Shown here one piece after another: positions 44,061-52,157 of a DNA stretch of 64,000 nt. The notes under the pieces are model-generated. The model saw only the letters and a list, made by a program, of their open reading frames with translations. It had not been told where the DNA came from and did no database searches. The stretch spans positions 1-64,000 of the forward strand of contig JAMCWR010000001.1 of NCBI GenBank assembly GCA_023480665.1, read 5' to 3'. Position numbers and translations under genes: made by a program. The DNA comes from Gammaproteobacteria bacterium. Lineage in GTDB: Bacteria; Pseudomonadota; Gammaproteobacteria; UBA9339. The stretch's first letter is position 1. The number at the start of each line of letters is the position of its first letter.

Positions 44061-44105
44061 TTGACTAACAGACTAGTCTGTATTATTTTAAACAGACTAG
44101 TACAG
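44061..44105 (+). promoter_or_regulatory. promoter with palindromic operator sites
   Basis: TTGACT (44061-44066), 17 bases, TATTTT (44084-44089). The spacer contains the perfect 14-bp palindrome ACAGACTAGTCTGT (44068-44081). A second copy, ACAGACTAGT-ACAG, begins at 44092, centre 24 bases on. A third ACTAGTCT lies at 44272-44279. Likely autoregulatory sites of the toxin-antitoxin operon, or a TetR-type operator. Confidence 0.6.
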
Positions 44106-44133
44106 CATCAAGTTAATTCTGCCTCTTAACAAC

Positions 44134-44236
44134 GCACGCTGAGGCTTTGCCGGTATGCTTCGCAAAATGGCTCGGTCTCGTCCCTCGACTTGCGCTTTAT
44201 TTTTGCTGCGCATACCGGCAAATCCTTTGAGCGTGC
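44134..44236. repeat. dispersed inverted-repeat element, copy B
   Basis: 103 bp. Arms GCACGCT (44134-44140) and AGCGTGC (44230-44236) pair; inner TTTGCCGGTATGC pairs perfectly with GCATACCGGCAAA. Core identical to copy A at 17471-17572. It lies between the operator region and the antitoxin gene. Confidence 0.85.
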
Positions 44237-44297
44237 TTGTGCTGAACTAGACATATTAAAATTGACAGAGTACTAGTCTATTTATCTGGGGTTTACT

Positions 44298-44588
44298 ATG
44301 AAAGAAATTGGTGCCTTTGCGGCAAAAACACATTTTTCCAAAATCTTGGCAGAGGTTTCTGCTGGTGAAGAAATAATTATTACAAGGCGCCGTGTAAAAA
44401 TTGCGGTATTGACGCCACTTGCGCCGGGCCATAATGTAAATAAAACAGATAAAAAAACTATGACAAAAATCATTTCACCAGCAGTAGCAAAAGAAAGTTT
44501 TGCTGATTTTATGTTGCGTTCACCCTTGGCTGCAGCCAAGCTAAATTTGCATCGTGATAAATCGTTAACTCGTGAAATTACCTTATGA
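44298..44588 (+). CDS. Phd/YefM-family antitoxin
   Basis: 96 residues. The N-terminal half has the Phd/YefM DNA-binding fold pattern: IGAFAAKTHFSKILAEVSAG then EEIIITRRRVKIAVLTPL. The C-terminal tail, which would wrap the toxin, is less conserved. It neutralises the VapC-type toxin encoded next and usually represses its own operon by binding palindromes; suitable sites lie upstream. GGGG serves as a weak ribosome site. Its TGA overlaps the toxin ATG. Confidence 0.88.
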   Translation: MKEIGAFAAKTHFSKILAEVSAGEEIIITRRRVKIAVLTPLAPGHNVNKTDKKTMTKIISPAVAKESFADFMLRSPLAAAKLNLHRDKSLTREITL

Positions 44589-44995
44589 GCTTTTTAATTG
44601 ACACCAATGTGATTTGTGAATTTTCGCGTCCACAGCCAAACTCAAATGTTGTCGCTTGGTTCCGCCAAGTTGCAAACGAGAAACTATTTATTAGCGTAAT
44701 TACTATAGGTGAAATTCGGAATGGCATTGAAAAACTAGCGGCATCAAAACGCCAAGAAAAATTACGTATGTGGCTTGAACAAGATTTGGTCGCTTGGTTT
44801 AACGACAGAATTTTAACTATAGATTATTCTGTTGCTGATCGCTGGGGGCGTTTACTAAATGAAAATAAACGTTCTATGCCGGCAATTGATAGTTTAATCG
44901 CAGCTACCGCATTGCATTATGATTTGCAATTAGTCACAAGAAATTGTAAAGACTTTGCCATTCCAGGCTTAACCATTATTAATCCTTGGATTTAA
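44585..44995 (+). CDS. VapC-type PIN-domain toxin
   Basis: 136 residues, the usual VapC size. PIN-domain acidic residues are visible: FLIDTNVICEF (Asp6), VITIGEIRNGIEKL (Glu), and MPAIDSLIAATALHYDL (Asp), with the final VTRNCKDF carrying the fourth acidic residue. Ribonuclease toxin that typically cuts tRNA or rRNA. It starts within the antitoxin stop codon (4-base overlap), showing coupled translation. No key residue is missing. Confidence 0.92.
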   Translation: MSFLIDTNVICEFSRPQPNSNVVAWFRQVANEKLFISVITIGEIRNGIEKLAASKRQEKLRMWLEQDLVAWFNDRILTIDYSVADRWGRLLNENKRSMPAIDSLIAATALHYDLQLVTRNCKDFAIPGLTIINPWI

Positions 44996-45018
44996 CCCTG
45001 CCTGAAGTTAAGCTAGTG

Positions 45019-45609
45019 TTACGTAAAGCTTATTGACTTATGAGATTTTTTCAAGCTGGCTAGATCTTTAGACGCCATAATCTTATGAATATCTTTACAC
45101 CAGGCGAGTTCTGCCCGCGCATGATAGATGGCGCCTTTAATTGTAAGGAGCCAGTAGAATGAATCAGAAATATCGTTATGCGCAGTTTTAATATGCGCCT
45201 GTATTTTTTGGTAATACTTTAATCTTTGTTGCATATTTTTTTGTTGTTCTAAAGTATGTTTTAGATATTGCGCTTTTGTTAAATTTTTCCCATAAAATAA
45301 TTTTAAACGTAATTCATCGCGTGAAACGGTTGGCTGTGGTGGTTTAGTTAGCCATGTTTTTAAGGCAGCTTTACCTTTTGCTGTAATTGTATATGTTTTT
45401 TTACAGCGTTTACCTACGCTTTGTGTTAGGTTGCATGTTACAAATTTTTCCCGAAGCATTTCAGAGAGCATCGGATATACCCTGCCAGAGCTTTCTGCCC
45501 AAAAACTCCCAGTGGTGTCCTTAATCCATTTTTTAATATCATATCCCGACATTGGAAACACCGTGAGAGCCCCTAAGATTGCGTAACGAGTTTTTTGGGT
45601 TTGTGCCAT
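45019..45609 (-). CDS. PadR-family transcriptional regulator
   Basis: 196 residues from the ATG at 45607-45609, with GAGGG eight bases upstream; an in-frame ATG at 45624 lies inside the preceding gene. N-terminal winged helix: ILGALTVFPMSGYDIKKWIK and RVYPMLSEMLREKFV, followed by YTITAKGKAALKTWL. The C-terminal half is the helical dimerisation domain of the Vir/PadR_C type. It begins one base after the MATE exporter stop, so the two form an operon and it probably controls that exporter. Confidence 0.9.
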   Translation of the reverse strand: MAQTQKTRYAILGALTVFPMSGYDIKKWIKDTTGSFWAESSGRVYPMLSEMLREKFVTCNLTQSVGKRCKKTYTITAKGKAALKTWLTKPPQPTVSRDELRLKLFYGKNLTKAQYLKHTLEQQKNMQQRLKYYQKIQAHIKTAHNDISDSFYWLLTIKGAIYHARAELAWCKDIHKIMASKDLASLKKSHKSISFT

Positions 45610-45610
45610 A

Positions 45611-47047
45611 TTAATTTCCCTCATTATTATTACTAGTGATAAAGTTTATTGCAGATAGTTTATGGAATCTATATATTAATATTATTGCGCCGATACCAAA
45701 GCCGATGACAAATCCATAGCGATAACCGACCGCGCCAAGGTGCATTGTTACAGCTAAGATATAGCCAGACGGCAAGGTTAATACCGCACCTAACACCACA
45801 AAAATCAACATTGGAATAATGGTGTCACGTAACCCTCTGAGCGCAGAGGCAGCTACGCAGCGCATGCCATCAAAGATATTCATGACCCCAGTAACAAATA
45901 ATAACGTAATTGCTAGGTTTATGGTCGCAGCGTAAAAACTTGCATGTGTATTAATATATAAACCAATTAATGATTTTGGCATGAATAGGTAAATTAGTAG
46001 AGTAATGATAGTTGCGATGAGTGTCAGTAGCATTGCCGTGTAACCAAGTGGGCGTACCAGGTGAAAATTTTTTCGCCCAAGTTGTTGGCTAATTAAAATT
46101 GTACTTGCTTGACCGATCCCCATTGGGATCATAAATGCAACTAAATTTATCTGTAGGCTAATTTGTTGTGCAGCTAAAGAGGCTTCACCCAACCAGCCAA
46201 TGAAAATAATTGAAAGTGAAAAAATAATTAACTCAGATGCCATCATTAATGTTATTGGCCAACCAATGTTGAGAATTTCTTTTAAGTAGTGAAAGTTATT
46301 TTTTAAATCCCACGCCAATAAATTATATTTGCGAAAATTTTTGTTAAGTAAAAGATAGCAGATAATAATTACATCAATGAGTATAAAGGAAATTGAATTT
46401 GCATATCCCATGCCGCTAATACGGTGAGCGCTAAATCCAAATTTGCCAAAAATTAGTATATAACCTAAAGAAATCATAATTGGCATTATTAAGAAAGTAA
46501 AAAATAAATTTAGTTTTTGGCGAGAAATACCCAGCATAAATTGCATTAAACAAGAGTACCAAAAACTTGGAATCAAACCTAAGCAGTATGCGCGATAAAA
46601 CTGCTGAGTTAAATATGACAATTGTCTGTCTTGTCCAAAAAAAATTAAGATTGGCGCTAGCCAATATAAGAGCAGCATGAAAGGTAGGCCGATAATTATT
46701 GATAACAATAATCCTTGGCGCATAACTTTACCAACTTCAGCAGGTTGATTGGCACCGTAGTTGTGGCCAATCAATATGCCTACTGAAATAAAAAGCATCC
46801 ACAATGGAACTAATATAGAAAATGATACGCTATTGATTAAAGCACCTGCTGCGAGCTCGGCGTGGCCAAGATGTGCAATCATGATCATACTGATAAATGA
46901 AGTTATGGTGCTACCTACGCGCGAACCAATTAACGGGCCAGACATAGCAAGCGTATCGCGCAGGCAGGAGAAAAAAATTTCTTTATGCTGTGAAATAGTA
47001 GCGAGCGGAGCTTTGGTTAGAGATAAATTTTGATTATTTGTGTGCAT
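45611..47047 (-). CDS. MATE-family multidrug efflux protein
   Basis: 478 residues with about 12 membrane helices. Two MATE repeats are visible; PLIGSRVGSTITSFISMIMI and the later GWPITLMMASELIIFSLSII correspond in position and are NorM-like. Exports cationic drugs against Na+ or H+. An imperfect operator-like inverted repeat lies upstream at 47093-47133. First gene of an operon with padR. Confidence 0.9.
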   Translation of the reverse strand: MHTNNQNLSLTKAPLATISQHKEIFFSCLRDTLAMSGPLIGSRVGSTITSFISMIMIAHLGHAELAAGALINSVSFSILVPLWMLFISVGILIGHNYGANQPAEVGKVMRQGLLLSIIIGLPFMLLLYWLAPILIFFGQDRQLSYLTQQFYRAYCLGLIPSFWYSCLMQFMLGISRQKLNLFFTFLIMPIMISLGYILIFGKFGFSAHRISGMGYANSISFILIDVIIICYLLLNKNFRKYNLLAWDLKNNFHYLKEILNIGWPITLMMASELIIFSLSIIFIGWLGEASLAAQQISLQINLVAFMIPMGIGQASTILISQQLGRKNFHLVRPLGYTAMLLTLIATIITLLIYLFMPKSLIGLYINTHASFYAATINLAITLLFVTGVMNIFDGMRCVAASALRGLRDTIIPMLIFVVLGAVLTLPSGYILAVTMHLGAVGYRYGFVIGFGIGAIILIYRFHKLSAINFITSNNNEGN

Positions 47048-47615
47048 AAAATTTTTTATTCTATTATTATTTTTTGTGTATTTCCTAAACTTAATAGGTC
47101 AGTGTGACGTATAATAGATCATATTGACCTATTTAGCAACCCAGAAAAGCAATTAAGAAAAGCAATTAACAATGAATAGTTAATAATGGTTGTCTTAAAT
47201 ATTAGAAAAATCAATGGGTGAAAAGGAAAATAGGCTGTTTTTAGGATTTAACCAAGTAATAAAATTCAAATTCTGTGGCAGTACGATTAGTAGTAATGCT
47301 AAAGAGGGCAAATTGTAAAGGATGTTTGGGGGAAAAATCAAATTTTGTAATATTATTTGTATTGAATGTAATTTTTAGGCCCCACCCGGGGAATATCGAA
47401 ACAAATATTATTAAGGCAGGATGAATTTATTGAGATACTGCGTAAAATGGTTGCGTTGATTAGATATTTCTTCCAAGTAAAATAATTCAGCATAATTTAT
47501 CTGCGTTTACTATAATAAAATTAGATTTTCCCATAGCTGATTGTGGGGATAGTAAGGTAGTAGCTCCTATCTTCGAACAACGGGTGAGCATAAATTTTTA
47601 TTTTTGAGATATCGC
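47048..47615. other. long intergenic region
   Basis: 568 bases between the minus-strand MATE gene and the plus-strand unknown gene. Near the MATE side there is an inverted repeat (47093-47133). The rest is AT-rich with only short unsupported frames (one of 42 codons from 47297 lacks a ribosome site). I see no RNA or repeat. Confidence 0.5.
47093..47133. promoter_or_regulatory. inverted repeat, possible PadR operator
   Basis: AATAGGTCA (47093-47101) and TGACCTATT (47125-47133) are perfect 9-bp arms separated by 23 bases, 46 bases upstream of the MATE start. Confidence 0.55.
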
Positions 47616-49352
47616 ATGAGTAACACAGGTATTGAATTAGCAATTGGTGAGCACCAAGCTGGGGCTGCTCGTAATACTGGGTTAGCAATTGGTGAACACC
47701 CAGATGGTTATGCTCGTGATTTTGAGGATGCTTTATTGCCGGCGCTAATTTCAATCATTGTTCAATACCTGGGGGAGGAGAATCGCGCAGAACTGTTAAA
47801 TTTTTGCCGAGAATATAAAGCAAGTGTTCCACCTATCGATACATTGTATGTTCTTGGAGGTAGGCTGCGAGATTTAGCTGTGACATTAAGCATGCTTGAG
47901 AAATCTACTCAGCATCAGTGGTATGAACAGCGAGGCCTTAGGGAGTGCACTCTTTGGTTACCGATCACCTTATTACCAGTATTTGCATGTATTTTCTCTG
48001 CCGCTCATGTTTCTGCTGTGCCAACAGTGGTGAGCGCGATAACTGGTTCGGCATGCATAAGCGATCTTACAAACTACGTATGTTCTGAATTGGAAAGTAA
48101 AGGGCATAATTCAACAAGTGTAATACCTGATCGAATCATTGAGATGGAGGTTGGCGCGGATATCGAAAATAAATATCTTGCCGAGTTTTTTAGATATGTA
48201 GTGCTGACTGAAGAAAAAATGCGCCCTATGTTATTACCACCGTTGCCATACGTTAGTTGTTGGTGTCGTGAGAGTCCAGGCGCACAAAAAAAGATGGATT
48301 TTATTTATTCCCAAGTTAAAAGATCGTTATTAACTTCGCTGAGGGATTTGGAAAGCTTCTTGATGTTTTTTTTCAATCAGGAAGAAAAACGCATTCAACA
48401 AATACCAAGACAATCTAGGAACGTAGCATTTTTCGAAGCGGCAGTTAATCCAGCCCAAATCATTAGCACAGCGCGGATGACGCAACTATCTTTATTGGAA
48501 ATAGGGATGGTATCTTTAGATTTGGCTATATGTGCTTTGCAAGCAAGGATCTTTGGTAATGAGGATAGGTATAATTATTGTGATCATTCTAGCCAGATTC
48601 TGCAACTTTTAGCTACATGGCAGATATGGCATCGCAGTTACGATGAACTTATTTGTAGCTTGTTGCCAAAAGAAGATGGAAGGAATGTAGCAAGTACTAA
48701 TACCAATGTTGCTCGCGCAGAAGAGTTTAAGGAACAACTGCAATTGTGCAAAAGAGCTGAGGCTTGTTGGGTTATGCATATTCAGGTCTTAACTAATCAA
48801 CTTCAGACTTTATCTGATCCGAGTAGCAGATTTTACCGCTTTATTAATGATACTAAACAAGCTGCCACTACACAATTGCGGGGTTGGCAGCAACGCTCTG
48901 CAGGTGTAGGTACCGACTTACAAAATATCAGCGTTCTAGATACAGGGATTACATATATACACCCCGCAGTTAATGTTCATGAACGTTGTATCAAGGACAA
49001 ATCTAAGTTTTTTTTATTGGTAGAACATCCGTTGCAACAATCAAAAGATGAAAATACGGCAACCAGTTTGGTTTCGCAAGAAAATGCAACTACGGTCGCG
49101 AGCTCTACAGCCTTGGTCGATGCCAATTCCGCATCTCTTTCTGGGAAATTTGTTGCAACCTCACTTTCAATGGCCTCGATGGCTTCAGCATCTGCGACAG
49201 GTTTCTTCAGTAGTACATTCAGCAGTACATCAGTATCTGTTTCAGCTGGTTTAGAAGATCCTAATGATAAAGTGCCGCTACTTTCTTCTGCTCCTGTCGA
49301 TATAACACAAGCACAGGATGCTGCACAAAATGATGCTGGATATCGCCGCTAA
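47616..49352 (+). CDS. effector-like protein with possible F-box-like motif
   Basis: 578 residues from ATG 47616; not recognised as a whole. The N-terminus has two copies of LAIGEHxxGxAR (residues 8-19 and 23-34). Residues 38-70 (DALLPALISIIVQYLGEE then CREY) resemble an F-box or similar LPxxLxxxIxxYL helix. A hydrophobic stretch lies near 110-145. The middle is helical. The C-terminal 100 residues are Ser/Ala/Thr-rich low complexity. The F-box reading is weak and rests on pattern only. No ribosome site stands out except GAGAT. Effector role is inference. Confidence 0.6.
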   Translation: MSNTGIELAIGEHQAGAARNTGLAIGEHPDGYARDFEDALLPALISIIVQYLGEENRAELLNFCREYKASVPPIDTLYVLGGRLRDLAVTLSMLEKSTQHQWYEQRGLRECTLWLPITLLPVFACIFSAAHVSAVPTVVSAITGSACISDLTNYVCSELESKGHNSTSVIPDRIIEMEVGADIENKYLAEFFRYVVLTEEKMRPMLLPPLPYVSCWCRESPGAQKKMDFIYSQVKRSLLTSLRDLESFLMFFFNQEEKRIQQIPRQSRNVAFFEAAVNPAQIISTARMTQLSLLEIGMVSLDLAICALQARIFGNEDRYNYCDHSSQILQLLATWQIWHRSYDELICSLLPKEDGRNVASTNTNVARAEEFKEQLQLCKRAEACWVMHIQVLTNQLQTLSDPSSRFYRFINDTKQAATTQLRGWQQRSAGVGTDLQNISVLDTGITYIHPAVNVHERCIKDKSKFFLLVEHPLQQSKDENTATSLVSQENATTVASSTALVDANSASLSGKFVATSLSMASMASASATGFFSSTFSSTSVSVSAGLEDPNDKVPLLSSAPVDITQAQDAAQNDAGYRR

Positions 49353-49452
49353 GCTTAGCTGATACTCAATAAAAATAAATTTGTTTAGGGCTAAGTTTTG
49401 ACAATTTTAAAGTAATGTGCTGATATAAATTAAACTCTCTAAAGGAGATTTT

Positions 49453-50142
49453 ATGCAAGGCGCGAAATATGATACAGAAAAGCAGTTTTATTATATAAAA
49501 CGTAAACAAAAGTATTTGTGCGAATTTAATAATTTGCTAAAAGCAACTGCACAAGTATTAAAAGATAGATTTCCTGCGGATACTTTACAAATGATGCTTC
49601 ATGAAATGCAGGTAGAATTTGTCAGTTTAATCCCGAAAATTCCTTATATCGGTGGAAGTAAAAATGAATTGACCCAAAATCTTGTAATTTGTGCGCAAGC
49701 TTTACCTGTTTGTAAAGTATTAAAAAAACATAATATGAGCATAGAACAGGTTGGTGAAGCAATGAAAGCTATAATCAAAACCATGCTTATGAGGCAGACT
49801 TTGTTACAGAAGATGATAATGCGTTTTTTCTGGAGATTGATGTTTGGCAAATGGTTTAAGAAACGGATGCAGCAATCTGCGCTACAGTCACAAAAAAAAG
49901 AATATAAAGATGCATTTGTTTATGATTTTGTTGTTGGTGATGGTAAAACCTTTGATTTTGGCTTTGATTTTAGCGATTGCGCAATTTGCCATTTTTTTCG
50001 TCAAGAGGATGGTTCTGAATTTGTCCCAATTATGTGTGAGCTTGATTTTATTATGGCCGATTTTGTTAAGGTACAGCTCAAACGAACAGCTACTTTAGCT
50101 CAAGGGGCAAGGTGCTGCGATTTTCGGTATAGCCATAAATAA
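49453..50142 (+). CDS. L-2-amino-thiazoline-4-carboxylic acid hydrolase family protein
   Basis: 229 residues. The C-terminal half carries the family pattern: FVYDFVVGDGKTFDFGFD, DCAICHFF, MCELDFIMADF and LKRTATLAQGARCCDFRY, with conserved cysteines and Asp. The named member opens the thiazoline ring in bacterial cysteine synthesis from ATC, but many relatives have unknown substrates. N-terminal part is helical. AAGGAG ribosome site. It is a single gene convergent with the AAA/DUF4143 gene. Confidence 0.85.
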   Translation: MQGAKYDTEKQFYYIKRKQKYLCEFNNLLKATAQVLKDRFPADTLQMMLHEMQVEFVSLIPKIPYIGGSKNELTQNLVICAQALPVCKVLKKHNMSIEQVGEAMKAIIKTMLMRQTLLQKMIMRFFWRLMFGKWFKKRMQQSALQSQKKEYKDAFVYDFVVGDGKTFDFGFDFSDCAICHFFRQEDGSEFVPIMCELDFIMADFVKVQLKRTATLAQGARCCDFRYSHK

Positions 50143-50172
50143 TAAAAACAAATAGCAAAAGCGCAACTAAAC

Positions 50173-51399
50173 TTACGTTTGAAAGACGGGGGGCATTGCA
50201 AGAAAATCTATGATGTGCATATGTCGAATTCCTTGGTGTGAAGAAATAGCCTTGCTTTCATCCATGGATAAAACAAATTTAGGATAGTTGTCATTAATTT
50301 TTAAAAGATTGCCAAATTCGCGATCAATGGTGTTTTGATCGGTTAACATATAACAAACTTGAAAATATATTTTTTCATTATTTTTTTCTGCGACAAAATC
50401 TATTTCTTTGTCTTCTGCTGCGTAACCAACTGTAACTTTGAAACCAGATAGCAGTAATTGATGGAAAACCACATTCTCGAGTATTTTATTTATGTCGGTT
50501 GGCTTAAAGCCAACCAATGAATTGCGTAAGCCTAAATCTTCAAAATAATATTTTTCGCCGATAGAAAAAATTTTTTTACCTTTAAGTGCAGTTCGTGGTA
50601 CTCGAAAAACAAAGTATGTTGTAGTTAAATAACTCAAATAATTTAAAACCACCTGCGGCGAAATGTTGGTTTTTTGCGCTTTCAAGAAATCACTAATTTT
50701 TTTTGCTGATACCAAGCTCCCGATATTATCGGCAAGAAACTCGATTAAACGTTCTAAAAAGTGTATATTCCTAACTTTAAATTTTGCAATTACATCTTTA
50801 AATAAAATTGTTGTATAAATATTTCGCAAATATTCGAAAACTACAGCTTCATTTAGTTCTAAATTTATTAGAAAAGGTAGGCCGCCAAAGTGGATAAACT
50901 TATAAAAGGATTCTTTTGAGTTATCTAGTTTGTGGAATTCAAGAAACTCTAAATAAGATAAACTGTAAATTTTAATTTCGATATAACGCCCGCCAAGCAA
51001 AGTGGCGATTTCACTCGAAAGCATTTTTGCATTACTTCCAGTGCAATATATGTCAAAATTTTTTTTGGCTTGAAAATGGGTAAGTGCTTTTGGAAAATCT
51101 TCGATTTCTTGAATTTCATCAATAAACAAATAAAACTTTTCTGCAGTTTTCGCTAAGTTATGCACATATTTGCGTAAATCATTATGATCATTAATTTCAT
51201 CAAACTCAGCCAATTCTTTATTAATATAAATAATCTTGCTATCGGCCACCCCTTTTGTACGCAAAAGATCCATTATTTGCAAAAGAATATAACTTTTGCC
51301 GACTCTGCGCTGACCAACCAAAACTTTGATTAACTCTTTGTTAATAAAGGGTTTAATTTTTTCTAGATAAAAATTACGTTTGATATAAGTTTCTATCAT
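50173..51399 (-). CDS. AAA ATPase with DUF4143 (nuclease-like) C-terminus
   Basis: 408 residues from the ATG at 51397-51399, chosen by the family start MIETYIKRNFYLEKIKPF; a further ATG at 51435 is possible. Walker A VLVGQRRVGKSYILLQI, Walker B KFYLFIDEIQEI, sensor-like IYCTGSNAKMLSSE. The C-terminal DUF4143 part has a PD-(D/E)XK-like patch KEIDFVAEKN with IYFQV. Widespread in archaea and intracellular bacteria; role unsettled. No clear ribosome site. Confidence 0.9.
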   Translation of the reverse strand: MIETYIKRNFYLEKIKPFINKELIKVLVGQRRVGKSYILLQIMDLLRTKGVADSKIIYINKELAEFDEINDHNDLRKYVHNLAKTAEKFYLFIDEIQEIEDFPKALTHFQAKKNFDIYCTGSNAKMLSSEIATLLGGRYIEIKIYSLSYLEFLEFHKLDNSKESFYKFIHFGGLPFLINLELNEAVVFEYLRNIYTTILFKDVIAKFKVRNIHFLERLIEFLADNIGSLVSAKKISDFLKAQKTNISPQVVLNYLSYLTTTYFVFRVPRTALKGKKIFSIGEKYYFEDLGLRNSLVGFKPTDINKILENVVFHQLLLSGFKVTVGYAAEDKEIDFVAEKNNEKIYFQVCYMLTDQNTIDREFGNLLKINDNYPKFVLSMDESKAISSHQGIRHMHIIDFLAMPPVFQT

Positions 51400-51494
51400 A
51401 TTTGAAATAAAGTAAATTTTTTTTATATATTTCAATTATACATTAAAGAAATAAAAAGTCAAGTAAACTATCACGTTTGATTAGAACCTATTAT

Positions 51495-52130
51495 TTAGAT
51501 TTTGTTGTGTTTGACGCCAGGCAGTAGAGACTGAATTTTTGCAGAAACCATGCTGATGGCAACGTCATTGAACCCGCCCTCAGGGATAATGACATGCGCA
51601 TAACGTTTGCTTGGCTCAACGAATTCTAGATGCATAGGGCGTACTGTCGACATATATTGCTCGATCACAGTTTCAGCAGTACGACCGCGTTCTTTGATGT
51701 CGCGTTGCAACCGCCGAATAAAACGAAGATCAGCAGCAGTGTCAACAAAAATGCGCACATCCATTAAGTCACGCAACCTTTTATCAGCAAAAATTAAAAT
51801 GCCATCAATAAGAATAACTTGTTGCGGTTCGACGTGTCTCGTTTCATGGGTGCGAGTGTGAGTTTTAAAATCATACACAGGCACTTCAACTGCATTTCCA
51901 GATCTTAGCATTTCAATATGCTGGATGAGTAATTCATTTTCTAATGAATCTGGGTGGTCGTAGTTAAGTAAAATTCTTTCAGACATTGGCAATTGGCTGC
52001 CATCTCGATAATAAGAATCATGCGCTAAAAATGCAATATGATCGAAACCAACTTGCTCAAGAATGTTCAATGCTACAGTAGTTTTGCCTGATCCACTGCC
52101 ACCAGCAACGCCAATTGTAATTGGTTTCAT
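51495..52130 (-). CDS. udk: uridine kinase
   Basis: 211 residues. Phosphorylates uridine and cytidine with GTP or ATP in pyrimidine salvage. P-loop GVAGGSGSGKTTVALNI at residues 7-23, nucleoside-binding AHDSYYRD, NYDHPDSLENELL, and the RRLQRDIKERGRT lid. Lies 27 bases after mrcA on the same strand. Confidence 0.95.
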   Translation of the reverse strand: MKPITIGVAGGSGSGKTTVALNILEQVGFDHIAFLAHDSYYRDGSQLPMSERILLNYDHPDSLENELLIQHIEMLRSGNAVEVPVYDFKTHTRTHETRHVEPQQVILIDGILIFADKRLRDLMDVRIFVDTAADLRFIRRLQRDIKERGRTAETVIEQYMSTVRPMHLEFVEPSKRYAHVIIPEGGFNDVAISMVSAKIQSLLPGVKHNKI

Positions 52131-52157
52131 AAGTGTGTTACTCCAAGTAATATTTTT

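Larger units (their letters stand above)
43933..44297. other. intergenic region before toxin-antitoxin operon
   Basis: Holds the Ntn-hydrolase promoter, a plus-strand promoter with palindromic operator, inverted-repeat copy B, and a further half-operator next to the antitoxin start. No gene is seen. Confidence 0.7.

Noticed and set aside
44262-44290. Second promoter TTGACA directly before the antitoxin gene
   Set aside because: No acceptable -10 at 16-18 bases, and a start there would leave almost no leader; kept only as a half-operator site.
47297-47425. 42-codon plus-strand frame with two N-terminal cysteines in the long 47 kb spacer
   Set aside because: No ribosome site or promoter, composition like the surrounding non-coding DNA, and no leader-like pattern of the kind seen at 23703-23864.
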